Shown: in pieces, positions 17,880 to 26,224 of the stretch | Layout of the letters: each line of letters starts with the position of its first letter | How positions within the stretch are numbered: position 1 is the first letter of the stretch | Assembly (NCBI RefSeq): GCF_001282785.1 | Contig: NZ_CVUA01000001.1 | Location: forward strand, 1,426,001-1,490,000 | DNA: 64,000 nt | Direction: 5' to 3' | From: Halolamina sediminis | Lineage (GTDB): Archaea; Halobacteriota; Halobacteria; Halobacteriales; Haloferacaceae | The notes under the pieces: model-generated | What the model was told of the DNA's origin: nothing | Seen by the model: only the letters and a program-made list of their open reading frames with translations | The model's database searches: none | Made by a program: the position numbers and the translations under genes

Positions 17880-18917
17880 ATGGACGCCGCAGTGTTCTAC
17901 GGCGAACGTGACATCCGCGTGGAGGACCGCCCCGAACCCGAGATCGAGAGCCCGACGGACGCCGTCGTCCGGGTGACCCACACCGCAGTCTGTGGCTCGG
18001 ACCTCTGGCCCTACCGCGGCTATCAGGACCGCGAGGCGGGAACGGGAATCGGCCACGAGCCGATGGGAATCGTCGAGGCGGTCGGCGACGACGTGACCAG
18101 CGTCGAGCCGGGCGATCGCGTGTTCGGCCCGTTCTCGACGAGCTGCGGGGAGTGTGAGTTCTGCCGGAAGGGACTCCACACCTCCTGTGTCGAGGGTGGC
18201 GGCTGGACCGGCCCCGACAGCGGCGCCCAGGCCGAGTACGTCCACACCGAGCACGCCGACGGCACCCTCATTCGCGTGCCCGACCGTCACGCCGACGACG
18301 AGGCGACGCTGCGGTCGCTGCTCCCGCTGACCGACGTGATGTGTACGGGCCACCACGCCGCCGTCAGCGCGGGCGTCGAGGCCGGCGACACGGCGACCGT
18401 GATCGGCGACGGCGCAGTCGGGCTCTGTGGCGTCGCGGCCGCCACGCGACTGGGCGCCGAGCGCGTGATCGCGATGGGCCACCACGAGGACCGCCTCGAG
18501 ATTGCCGAGGAGTTGGGCGCGACCGACACGATCAGCGCCCGCGGCGAGGAGGCCGTCGAGCGCGCCACGGAGCTCACCCACGGCGGCGCGAACCACGTGC
18601 TGGAGTGCGTCGGCGCGCAGTCCTCGATGGAGACCGCCTTCGAGGTCGCTCGCCCCGGCGGCACCGTCGGCTACGTCGGCGTCCCCAGCGGCGTCGAGAA
18701 CGCCGAGTTCCTCGGTACCGCGTTCGGGAAGAACGTCAGTCTCGAGGGCGGCGTCGCCCCGGTCCGGGCGTACGCCGAGGAGCTGATGGCCGACGTGCTG
18801 CAGGGGACACTCGACCCCTCGCCGGTGTTCACCAAGGAGGTCGAGTTGGGTGAGATCGACGAGGGGTACCGCGCGATGGACGAGCGCGACGCGGTGAAGG
18901 TGCTGGTGAAGCCGTAA
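17880..18917 (+). CDS. Zinc-dependent medium-chain alcohol dehydrogenase
   Basis: NAD(P)-dependent oxidoreductase of the MDR family (345 aa). The catalytic zinc ligands are present in AVCGSD (Cys) and GHEPMG (His-Glu), and the structural zinc loop CGECEFCRKGLHTSC is complete. The Rossmann fingerprint is GDGAVGLCGV. The 'GIDEGYRAMDERDAVKVLVKP' end is typical of the threonine/glucose dehydrogenase subgroup, but the substrate is not determinable. The ATG at 17880 is preceded ~28 bases upstream by ctttttg, a haloarchaeal TATA-like element, so the gene probably has its own promoter. Confidence 0.92.
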   Translation: MDAAVFYGERDIRVEDRPEPEIESPTDAVVRVTHTAVCGSDLWPYRGYQDREAGTGIGHEPMGIVEAVGDDVTSVEPGDRVFGPFSTSCGECEFCRKGLHTSCVEGGGWTGPDSGAQAEYVHTEHADGTLIRVPDRHADDEATLRSLLPLTDVMCTGHHAAVSAGVEAGDTATVIGDGAVGLCGVAAATRLGAERVIAMGHHEDRLEIAEELGATDTISARGEEAVERATELTHGGANHVLECVGAQSSMETAFEVARPGGTVGYVGVPSGVENAEFLGTAFGKNVSLEGGVAPVRAYAEELMADVLQGTLDPSPVFTKEVELGEIDEGYRAMDERDAVKVLVKP

Positions 18918-19006
18918 GTCACCGTTTTCTGATCACTGGCGCGCTCGTTGGGAGCCGTCACCGGCGGCGGATAGTTTTTCACCGATGACGGCCCAGTCAA
19001 ACACGA

Positions 19007-21280
19007 ATGTCGGAGCTCCTCGACGCGGCCGTCGCCGCGTTCCTCGCCGTCGACGATCCCTCCCTGCTCGCGGCCGACCGTATCGACTCGCTACCTGCCG
19101 GCGTCGACGAACCCCCCGTCACGGCCGCCCGCGAACGCCTCGAAGCGTACGACTCGCTGGTGACCAACGACGGGCGGGTGCTGCTCCCGCTGCACGAGGC
19201 CGACTCCGCGGAACTCACCGGCGAATACGTCGAATACCGCCCCGGCGGGCTCGCACCGTCGTACGTGTACCACGACACCGGGAAGGACGCGGGGGCGCGG
19301 CTGGACGCCGGCGCCATCGGCGGGACGACGGTCGGCTGGCGGCTCCGCTTCTGGACCGACGCATACGAGCCGGCGACGCCGCCGTCGTACACGGCTGAGT
19401 CGGGGGATGAGACCGAATCGGCGGTGCGTGCCGAGCCCATCGACACGATGGACGGCGACGAGCGCGCGGCGTTCGCCGACGAGCTCGTCGACTCAGTCGA
19501 GACGCTCCGGGAGCGGGATCGCGAGGACACGCGGGAGCTGCTGGCCGACCGTGGCTACCGCCACGTCTGCCGGACCGAGGGCGGCATCGAGGAGACGATC
19601 TACACCGGGCGGCGGGTCACGCAGTCCGACGGCACCGTCCACGTGTTCGCCATCCCCGAGGACGACGACCAGCGGCGGATCGACATCCCCGGCGAGCACG
19701 GCATCTACCCCGACTCGGAGGTGCTCGTACTCCCCAACCCCGACGCGTCGACGGTCTGGATCGACCGCGAGGAGACGCCGTTCCCGATCGAGGCCCGCGT
19801 CGCGACCGTCGAGGACGGCGCCGTCGGGCTCTCCTTCTTCGACGACCGGGCCCCCGACGAGTCCGAGCTCCGGCGCTTCCTCGCCGACGACCGCGCGGTG
19901 TTCTCGGTGCTGGCGCTGCTGAACGGCGTCCCCTACGACCGCGAGCGTGCCGGGATCGAGGCGGTCCGGTCGAACCCCGAGAAGTGGGACGTGCTCACCG
20001 GCCAGCGCTCGCTGGGGTTCACCCCCGATTTCACCGTCGGTCTGGACACCGACCTCGAACTGAACGAGTTCCAGACGCTGGCTGCCTCACGCGCGCTCCG
20101 GGCCCGGGACGTCTACTGCATCCACGGGCCGCCGGGGACGGGGAAGACCCGGACGCTGATGGCGGTCGTCCAGCAGGCCGTCGCCGACGGCCAGCGCGTG
20201 CTCGCTTGTGCCCACTCGAACCAGGCGGTCGACAACCTCCTCGTCGGCGCCAGTTCGGCCGCCGAGCCGGATCCGGGGACGCTGCACGCGATGGCCGTCG
20301 ACGACGACCACGGGGAGATCGAGATCCGCCGGGTGGGCCATCCCGAGAGCGACCTCGTCGCGGAGCGGTACACCGGCGGCGCCGTCGGCGAGGCGGACGT
20401 CGTCGGCGCGACGACGAGCATGGCTAGCCAGTTCGACGTCGACGAGTTCGATATCGCCGTACTCGACGAAGCGACCCAGGCGTCGATCCCGGCGAGCACC
20501 ATCCCCTACGCGTGTTCGGAGCGGCTGGTGCTCGCGGGCGACCACAAACAGCTCCCGCCGTTCGCCTCGGACGAGCTCGAACAGCGCGAGGCAGAGGTCT
20601 CGCTGTTCGAGCACCTCCTCCAGACGTACGACGACGGCGTCCGGACGATGCTGCGCCGGCAGTACCGCATGCACGAGGCCATCGTCGAGTTCCCCGACGC
20701 CGCGTTCTACGGCGGTCGGCTGGAGACCGCCGATCGGAACCGCGACTGGACGATTGACGGGCTGGACCCCCTCGTCGGATACGACGTCGCCGGCGGGGAG
20801 GAGCGGACCGCCGGGAGCTCCTACCGGAACCCGGCGGAGGCCGAGATCGTCGCCGACGAGGTCGAACGCCTCCGTGAGCACGGCCTCGTCCAGTCGGACA
20901 TCGGCGTCATCACGCCGTACTCGGGGCAGATCGGCTGTATCGAGAACGCGCTCGCGGGCCGGGACGTCCGGACCAGAGGTATCGAGGTCGACACCGTCGA
21001 CTCGTTCCAGGGCAGCGAACGCGAGGCGGTCGTGCTCTCGCTCGTCCGGTCGAACGACCGCGGGGGCTCCGGCTTCCTCACGTTCGGTGACGAGGGCGAG
21101 CGCCGGCTCAACGTCTCGCTGACTCGGGCGAAACGCCGGCTCGTGGTCGTCGGCGACTTCGAGACGCTCGGAACGGTCGCCGACCACCGCGATCCCGAAG
21201 CGTCCTGCGCGGACGTGTACGCCGAGCTTCGGGCACGGCTCCCGATACGGCCCGAACCCCCCGCTCCCGACGGCCACTAA
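19007..21280 (+). CDS. UPF1/DNA2/NAM7-like superfamily 1 helicase
   Basis: Predicted SF1 RNA/DNA helicase, 757 aa. Residues ~1-350 form an N-terminal region of unknown fold, acidic and with no recognised motif. The helicase core then shows Walker A GPPGTGKTRT (near residue 374), motif Ia CAHSNQAVDNLL, motif II VLDEATQAS, motif III LAGDHKQLPP, motif IV RQYRMHEAIVEFP, motif V VDTVDSFQGSEREAVVLS and motif VI NVSLTRAKRRLVVVGD. All are intact, so it should be an active NTPase. A TATA-like tagttttt at about 18972-18979 lies ~32 bases upstream of the ATG. Confidence 0.93.
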   Translation: MSELLDAAVAAFLAVDDPSLLAADRIDSLPAGVDEPPVTAARERLEAYDSLVTNDGRVLLPLHEADSAELTGEYVEYRPGGLAPSYVYHDTGKDAGARLDAGAIGGTTVGWRLRFWTDAYEPATPPSYTAESGDETESAVRAEPIDTMDGDERAAFADELVDSVETLRERDREDTRELLADRGYRHVCRTEGGIEETIYTGRRVTQSDGTVHVFAIPEDDDQRRIDIPGEHGIYPDSEVLVLPNPDASTVWIDREETPFPIEARVATVEDGAVGLSFFDDRAPDESELRRFLADDRAVFSVLALLNGVPYDRERAGIEAVRSNPEKWDVLTGQRSLGFTPDFTVGLDTDLELNEFQTLAASRALRARDVYCIHGPPGTGKTRTLMAVVQQAVADGQRVLACAHSNQAVDNLLVGASSAAEPDPGTLHAMAVDDDHGEIEIRRVGHPESDLVAERYTGGAVGEADVVGATTSMASQFDVDEFDIAVLDEATQASIPASTIPYACSERLVLAGDHKQLPPFASDELEQREAEVSLFEHLLQTYDDGVRTMLRRQYRMHEAIVEFPDAAFYGGRLETADRNRDWTIDGLDPLVGYDVAGGEERTAGSSYRNPAEAEIVADEVERLREHGLVQSDIGVITPYSGQIGCIENALAGRDVRTRGIEVDTVDSFQGSEREAVVLSLVRSNDRGGSGFLTFGDEGERRLNVSLTRAKRRLVVVGDFETLGTVADHRDPEASCADVYAELRARLPIRPEPPAPDGH

Positions 21281-21465
21281 TCGGGTCCCCCAGGTGGTTC
21301 CTCACGCCGGCGGCGTGATCTGACGGGCCAGAGTTAACTGCCTCAAGTCCGGACCGTCGGATAGGGCAATGTCGTCAGTCAGAACTGTCCAGGATAGAGG
21401 GGGTCCCGTACTTCCCGCGGCCGGTAACGGCGGTGGGGGGCGACTCCGGATCGAGGTACGCGACG

Positions 21466-22899
21466 ATGGTTGATCCCGTCGCCGCGAGCCGGCTGCAGTT
21501 CGCGGTCACGACGATCGTCCACATCATCTTCCCCGTGATGAGCATGGGGCTCGCGCCGTTTCTGATCTACTTCACCTGGAAGGAGATCCGGACGGGCGAG
21601 GCGATTTACGAGCGGCTGCGGCGGTTCTGGGTCAAGATATTCGCGGTCAGCTTCGTCGTCGGCACCGTCACCGGGCTCGTGCTGGAGTTCGAGTTCGGCA
21701 CCAACTTCGCGGCGTTCTCGACGTTCGCGGGCGAACTGTTCGGCGGCCCGCTGGCGACGGAAGGGATGATGGCGTTCATGCTCGAGGCGACGTTCCTCGG
21801 CATCTTCCTCTACGGTCGCGATCGCGTCTCCGACGCGTTCTACTTCCTCGCAAGCGTCGCAGTCGGGCTGGGAACGTGGCTCTCGGCGGTGTGGATCCTG
21901 ATCGCGAACTCCTGGATGCAGACCCCGCGGGGGTACGAACTGGTGAACGAGGGCGGGCAGGAGGTCGTCCACCTCACGGATCCGATGGCGGCGTACCTCA
22001 ACCCCCGGTTCCAGTACATGTTCGTCCACATGCAGAACTCGGCGGTGGAGTCGGTCGCGCTCTTTATGGCCGGCGTCGCCGCCTACTTCGTGTACAAACA
22101 CCACGTCCGGGGCCAGGAGATCGAGAACCCCGCGTTCTGGGTGAAGACGCTCAAGATCGCGATCGTCGCGCTCGCGATCACGGCGCCGCTGCAGGTGCTC
22201 CACGGCGACCTGTACGCCCGGCACGTGTACGAGACCCAGCCACAGAAGTTCGCCGCGATGGAGGCGCTCTGGGAGACCGACACGTACGTCCCGGAGTACA
22301 TCATCGCGTTCCCGACCGACCCCTCGCACATCCTCGACCCGCGGGCGAAGGAGCTGTTCGGGATCGGCATCCCCGGCGGCGCGTCGTGGCTCGCCAGCGG
22401 CGGGAACCCGCAGGCGGAGATCAGCGGGCTGAACTCTTTCGAGACGGCGGCGCCGCCGGTCGCGATCGTGTTCTGGGCGTTCCGCGTCATGGTCGGGCTG
22501 GGGTTCTGGTTCATTCTGCTCGCGTTCTGGGCAGCGTTCCGCTGGTACCGCGGTGATCTGGTCGACGACGACCTGCTCCACAAGGCGTTCATGGGCTCGT
22601 CGCTGCTGGGGATCGTCGCCGTCGAGACGGGCTGGATCGTCACCGAGGTCGGCCGGCAGCCGTGGCTGATACAGGACGTGCTGCTGACCGAGTCTGGCGT
22701 CTCGCCGAACCTCACCGGCGCGGAGGCGACGTTCACGCTCGCCGGCTTCGTCGGCGGCTACGCGCTGCTGTTAGTGCTGTACACCTACGTGATCCGGCGG
22801 ATCATCAAGCACGGCCCGCCCGAGATCGACGAGGGCAGCGTCGATCCCGATGCGGGCACTGACGCCCCGCCGGAGGCGGAGGTGAGCGTCGATGATTGA
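21466..22899 (+). CDS. cydA: Cytochrome bd-type quinol oxidase subunit I
   Basis: Membrane subunit of a bd oxidase that oxidises menaquinol and reduces O2 (477 aa, ~9 TM). The heme b595 His is in ASRLQFAVTTIVHIIFP, the quinol-site sequence EVGRQPWLIQDVLLT is present, and the Q-loop is short, as in the CioA-like type. Start ATG at 21466 (MVDPVAASRLQF) gives the normal N-terminus; the upstream in-frame extension is unsupported. It overlaps cydB by 8 bases. Bd oxidases have high O2 affinity, useful in poorly aerated brine. Confidence 0.95.
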   Translation: MVDPVAASRLQFAVTTIVHIIFPVMSMGLAPFLIYFTWKEIRTGEAIYERLRRFWVKIFAVSFVVGTVTGLVLEFEFGTNFAAFSTFAGELFGGPLATEGMMAFMLEATFLGIFLYGRDRVSDAFYFLASVAVGLGTWLSAVWILIANSWMQTPRGYELVNEGGQEVVHLTDPMAAYLNPRFQYMFVHMQNSAVESVALFMAGVAAYFVYKHHVRGQEIENPAFWVKTLKIAIVALAITAPLQVLHGDLYARHVYETQPQKFAAMEALWETDTYVPEYIIAFPTDPSHILDPRAKELFGIGIPGGASWLASGGNPQAEISGLNSFETAAPPVAIVFWAFRVMVGLGFWFILLAFWAAFRWYRGDLVDDDLLHKAFMGSSLLGIVAVETGWIVTEVGRQPWLIQDVLLTESGVSPNLTGAEATFTLAGFVGGYALLLVLYTYVIRRIIKHGPPEIDEGSVDPDAGTDAPPEAEVSVDD

Positions 22900-23887
22900 C
22901 CTCGCCGGCGAGCCGCTCTTTGGCCTGCCGCTGCCCGCGATCTGGTTCGGGCTCGTGTTCTTCGTGCTGGGGATGTTCCTCTTCCTCGACGGGTTCGACT
23001 TCGGGATCGGGATCCTGTTCGCGACTCGCGAGGACGACCACGAGAAGGAGACGCTGCTGGCCGCGATCGGCCCGTTCTGGGACGGCAACGAGGTGTGGCT
23101 CGTGGTGTTCGGCGGCGCGCTGTTCGCCGCCTTCCCGTCGGTGTACGCCAACCTGTTCAGCCGCTACTACCTGCTGATGTTCGCGATCCTCGCCGCACTC
23201 GGACTCAGGGGGCTCGCCCCGGAGATGTACGAGGAGCGCGAGGACGAGCAGTGGCGGCGCTACTGGGGCTACTCCTTCGTCGCCGGTAGCGCGCTGACGC
23301 CGTTCCTGCTCGGGATGTTCGCGATCAACTGGCTCACCGGCGTCGGCGGGATCGTCTCGATTCCGGGCCTACTCGGCGGGCTCGCGGTCGTCGCGCTGAC
23401 CGTCGCCGACGGCGCCGCCTTCCTCGGGCTCAAGACCCGCGGCTCGCTCCGGGACGACGCCAGCCGGTACGGGATCCGCGCGGTCGCCGCCTACGTCGGC
23501 CTCGTCGCGCTCACGCTCGCGGCGATCTACGTCACGACGCCGGGCCTGCAGTCGGCGCTGCTCTCGGTACCCGTAATCGGGCTGGTGCTGCTGTCGGTCG
23601 CGCTGGCCGCGGGCTACGTCGTCGCCACGCGGCAGGGGCAGTACCACGCCGCGTTCGCGACGGTCGCGGGGCTGGTCGCCGCGCTGGTGGGCGTGATCGC
23701 GACCGCGATGTTCCCCGCGATCGACCGCGCGGCCGGGGTTTCGGTCGCGGAGGGGATCGTCTCGACGCTCCCGCTGAACCTGATGACGATCATGATGGCG
23801 TTCCTGCTCCCGATCGTCCTGTCGTACTTCGGGGTGCTCTACTCCGTGTTCAGCGGCCCGATCGACGCGGAGGCGTCGTATGGCTGA
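22892..23887 (+). CDS. cydB: Cytochrome bd-type quinol oxidase subunit II
   Basis: Partner subunit of CydA (331 aa, eight to nine TM segments). It starts with the CydB signature GLVFFVLGMFLFLDGFDFGIG, followed by WDGNEVWLVVFGGALFAAFP, both typical of the family. It overlaps cydA by 8 bases and the downstream small gene by 8 bases, giving a three-gene coupled operon. Confidence 0.95.
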   Translation: MIDLAGEPLFGLPLPAIWFGLVFFVLGMFLFLDGFDFGIGILFATREDDHEKETLLAAIGPFWDGNEVWLVVFGGALFAAFPSVYANLFSRYYLLMFAILAALGLRGLAPEMYEEREDEQWRRYWGYSFVAGSALTPFLLGMFAINWLTGVGGIVSIPGLLGGLAVVALTVADGAAFLGLKTRGSLRDDASRYGIRAVAAYVGLVALTLAAIYVTTPGLQSALLSVPVIGLVLLSVALAAGYVVATRQGQYHAAFATVAGLVAALVGVIATAMFPAIDRAAGVSVAEGIVSTLPLNLMTIMMAFLLPIVLSYFGVLYSVFSGPIDAEASYG

Positions 23888-24116
23888 GGCCGACGACGCG
23901 TCGGCGTCCCCGAACCTCGGCTCCCGGATCGTCGTGACGTGGGCCGAGCTCACCGTTGTCGGCCTGGCGGGCGGCATTCTCGGGACGACCGTCGGCGGCC
24001 CGCCCGCGCTGGTGGTGTACTTCGCGACGACGCTGCTGTCGGTGGGGATCTTGCTGTACAACGTGAACGTACTGGCACAGCGCTCGATCGACGCCCGGCT
24101 GGGCGCAGACGGGTAG
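23880..24116 (+). CDS. Small two-TM protein of the bd oxidase operon (possible third subunit)
   Basis: 78 aa, with two predicted membrane spans (VVTWAELTVVGLAGGILGTTV and ALVVYFATTLLSVGILLY) and an acidic N-terminal tail. It overlaps cydB by 8 bases, so it is translated with the oxidase. Its position and size resemble the small accessory subunits (CydX/CydH/CydS-like) that bacterial bd oxidases carry, but the sequence is not obviously homologous to them. Role as a structural subunit is inferred from context. Confidence 0.75.
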   Translation: MAEADDASASPNLGSRIVVTWAELTVVGLAGGILGTTVGGPPALVVYFATTLLSVGILLYNVNVLAQRSIDARLGADG

Positions 24117-24142
24117 TTCGGAACTGGTGGAGTTCTTGGCCG

Positions 24143-24159
24143 GTTCGAGATTCTCGAAC
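24143..24159. promoter_or_regulatory. Perfect palindrome GTTCGAGA-T-TCTCGAAC
   Basis: A 17-bp perfect inverted repeat (8-bp arms, one central base) in the 111-base gap between the cyd operon and the kinase gene. A related half-site (gttcggaac) lies at about 24117-24125. A one-base loop makes it a poor hairpin, so it is better read as a regulator site than a terminator. An AT-rich cgtttatc (about 24195-24202) sits ~29 bases before the kinase start and may be the TATA box. Confidence 0.45.
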
Positions 24160-24227
24160 TGTCTAGAAATTTTGACTGACTGGTCGGCCACCGTCGTTTA
24201 TCCGTCCCCCCGTCCAACGCGGAGGTG

Positions 24228-25058
24228 ATGGAGCTGCGGAAGGTCGTCCGGGGGAGTCCGGATTGGGGCCGGATCGAGGCGGTCGTCCGCGAGCTCGCGG
24301 AGCGGTACGACCGCGAGTCGGTCCACGTCCGCTTCCTCGACGCCGACAACTGGCTCTCCACGCCGCTGGTGCTCGACGACGAGTACTTCGTGAAGCTGGT
24401 GACCGAGCAGAACTCCTTGGTCCACGCGCTGTTCACCGCGACCCGGAACCTCGGCGCGTTCTCCTCGGGCACGGAGGGGTTTTTCGGCCACTACGGCACC
24501 CCCTACCAGATGGCCGAACACGAACTGGCGGCGACCGAGCGCCTGCGCGAGGTGGGCGTGAACGCCCCCGAACCGATCGAGGCGCTGGAGGTCGAAGGGA
24601 TGGGGGTGCTGGTGATGGAGTATCTCCCCGAGTTCGACACGCTCGACGGGCTCGACGAGGCGCGGGAACGCGAACTCGCCCCCGACGTGTTCGCGGCGCT
24701 CCGGCGGATGCACGACCACGGGCTCGCTCACGGCGACCTGCGCGCGGAGAACGTGCTCGTGGTCGAGGGTGAGATCTACGTCATCGACGCCACCAACGTC
24801 CGCGAGGACGAGGGGGGCGGGGCGACGATGGCGGCGGCCCGATCCTACGACCTCGCGTGTGCGCTCGCGGCGTTGGAGCCGCTGATCGGCGCGAAGGCGG
24901 CCGTCGGCGCGGCGCTCGATCACTACGACGAGGACGAACTGCTGGCGGCGCGGGAGTTCCTCGACTTCGTCTCGGTTCGTCCGGACCACACGTTCGCGGC
25001 CGCGGCGCTGAAAGGTGAAATCGAGACGCGGGCGGGCGAGGCCGAGCGCGGCGGGTAG
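24228..25058 (+). CDS. RIO-like serine/threonine protein kinase
   Basis: Small atypical protein kinase, 276 aa. An N-terminal winged region is followed by a kinase fold: the ATP-anchoring Lys is in YFVKLV, the catalytic loop is HGDLRAENVLV (HxDxxxxN), and the metal-binding Asp lies in VIDATNV in place of DFG. There is no glycine-rich P-loop of the eukaryotic type, as expected of RIO/Bud32-type kinases. The GTG at 24225 directly precedes the ATG at 24228; either could serve. It is convergent with the M14 gene (14-base gap). The substrate is unknown; family members act in ribosome maturation or tRNA modification. Confidence 0.82.
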   Translation: MELRKVVRGSPDWGRIEAVVRELAERYDRESVHVRFLDADNWLSTPLVLDDEYFVKLVTEQNSLVHALFTATRNLGAFSSGTEGFFGHYGTPYQMAEHELAATERLREVGVNAPEPIEALEVEGMGVLVMEYLPEFDTLDGLDEARERELAPDVFAALRRMHDHGLAHGDLRAENVLVVEGEIYVIDATNVREDEGGGATMAAARSYDLACALAALEPLIGAKAAVGAALDHYDEDELLAAREFLDFVSVRPDHTFAAAALKGEIETRAGEAERGG

Positions 25059-25072
25059 TCGCTGTCGGCGGC

Positions 25073-26095
25073 TCAACTCGGCCGTTCGGGCATCGTCCCC
25101 GACTGCTCGCGCTCGTAGGCACGCCGGGTCGGATCGTCGAGCTCCACGAGGTGGATCAGCGGGTTCCCCGGGTAGACGAGCGGGTTCTCCAGCTTCCCGA
25201 CGAGCAGCCCCGTAAACGGCGCATCGACGTCGACGACGTCCGTCTTGAACGGGCTCGAGATGCTGCAGACGGTGTCACCCGCCTCGACGAGATCGCCGCT
25301 GTCGTAGTGCATCTCGACGAGCCCCCCGACGTCGGACCGGAGCCACGTCTTCTCCTCCGCCGTGACGATCGTGCGCCAGCCCGGCCGGTGGACGGCCTCG
25401 GTCGGGTAGACGGCGTACTCCGCGAACACGCTCGCGACGCCGTCCAGCGCGCGGTCGATGAACCGTCGCTGGAACCGGTGGGCCTCCCCCATCTCGACGG
25501 TGATCGTGGGAACCCCGGCAGCCGTCGCCTCGCGACGGAGCGTCCCCGACGCCCCTTCGCTGTCGATGACGACGTTCGAGCCGAACGCACGTGCGAGCCG
25601 TGGAGTGCCCTCGTTGCCCATGTCCGCGCGGACGTGGAGCATGTTCGTCCGACCCCGGGTCGACGTGTGAAAGTCGAGCCCGACGTCGCAGGGGGCGACA
25701 AAGTTCCGGAATATCTCGTCGGCCATCCGCTTCGCGCTCGTGGAGCCAGCCTTCCCGGGGAACGAACGGTTGAGGTCGCGGTCGTAGACGGGGAGATACC
25801 GCTGCTGTGTGGCGAAGCCGGGGACGTTCAACACGGGCATACAGACGAGCGTGCCGTGGAGGTTCGTGTGGTCCCACTCGTAGGCCACCTCGCGCACGAC
25901 CTCGATACCGTTCAGCTCGTCGCCGTGGGAGGCCGCCGAGAGGAACACCGTCGGCCCCTCGTGCTCCCCGTTGACGATCGAGACGGGGATGCGAACTGGG
26001 TCGCCGAGGTACGTCTCGCTGATGCTGTACCGGATGTCCGCATGCTCTCCGGGCTCGACCCGGCCGCCGTTGTACGTGAACGCCCCGTCAGTCAT
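25073..26095 (-). CDS. Succinylglutamate desuccinylase/aspartoacylase (M14) family protein
   Basis: Zinc carboxypeptidase-fold deacylase, 340 aa. Zinc ligands fit HGDELNGIEV (HxxE) and the later DLDFHTSTRGR (His), with catalytic TVEMGEAH near residue 200. The C-terminal ~100 residues form a small beta-rich lid domain typical of COG3608 proteins. Start at ATG 26095 (MTDGAFTYNGGRVEPGEH) is chosen; the upstream in-frame part is basic and unlikely. It is divergent from the RimK-fusion gene (129-bp gap). The pairing of this family with RimK-retropepsin proteins recurs in other genomes and suggests a shared pathway, possibly removal or addition of amino acids on a small molecule or protein tail. 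Confidence 0.9.
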   Translation of the reverse strand: MTDGAFTYNGGRVEPGEHADIRYSISETYLGDPVRIPVSIVNGEHEGPTVFLSAASHGDELNGIEVVREVAYEWDHTNLHGTLVCMPVLNVPGFATQQRYLPVYDRDLNRSFPGKAGSTSAKRMADEIFRNFVAPCDVGLDFHTSTRGRTNMLHVRADMGNEGTPRLARAFGSNVVIDSEGASGTLRREATAAGVPTITVEMGEAHRFQRRFIDRALDGVASVFAEYAVYPTEAVHRPGWRTIVTAEEKTWLRSDVGGLVEMHYDSGDLVEAGDTVCSISSPFKTDVVDVDAPFTGLLVGKLENPLVYPGNPLIHLVELDDPTRRAYEREQSGTMPERPS

Positions 26096-26224
26096 CGACA
26101 CGTCCTTAGAGGGCAGCAGGTAAAACAGGGCCGTCCGGACGGCGCGTGGACGCCGCTGTATGGTGCCCATACGGGGGGTGGACTATCGGCATCGTTTAGT
26201 CGCTATCGGGCGAGTATCTCGACA

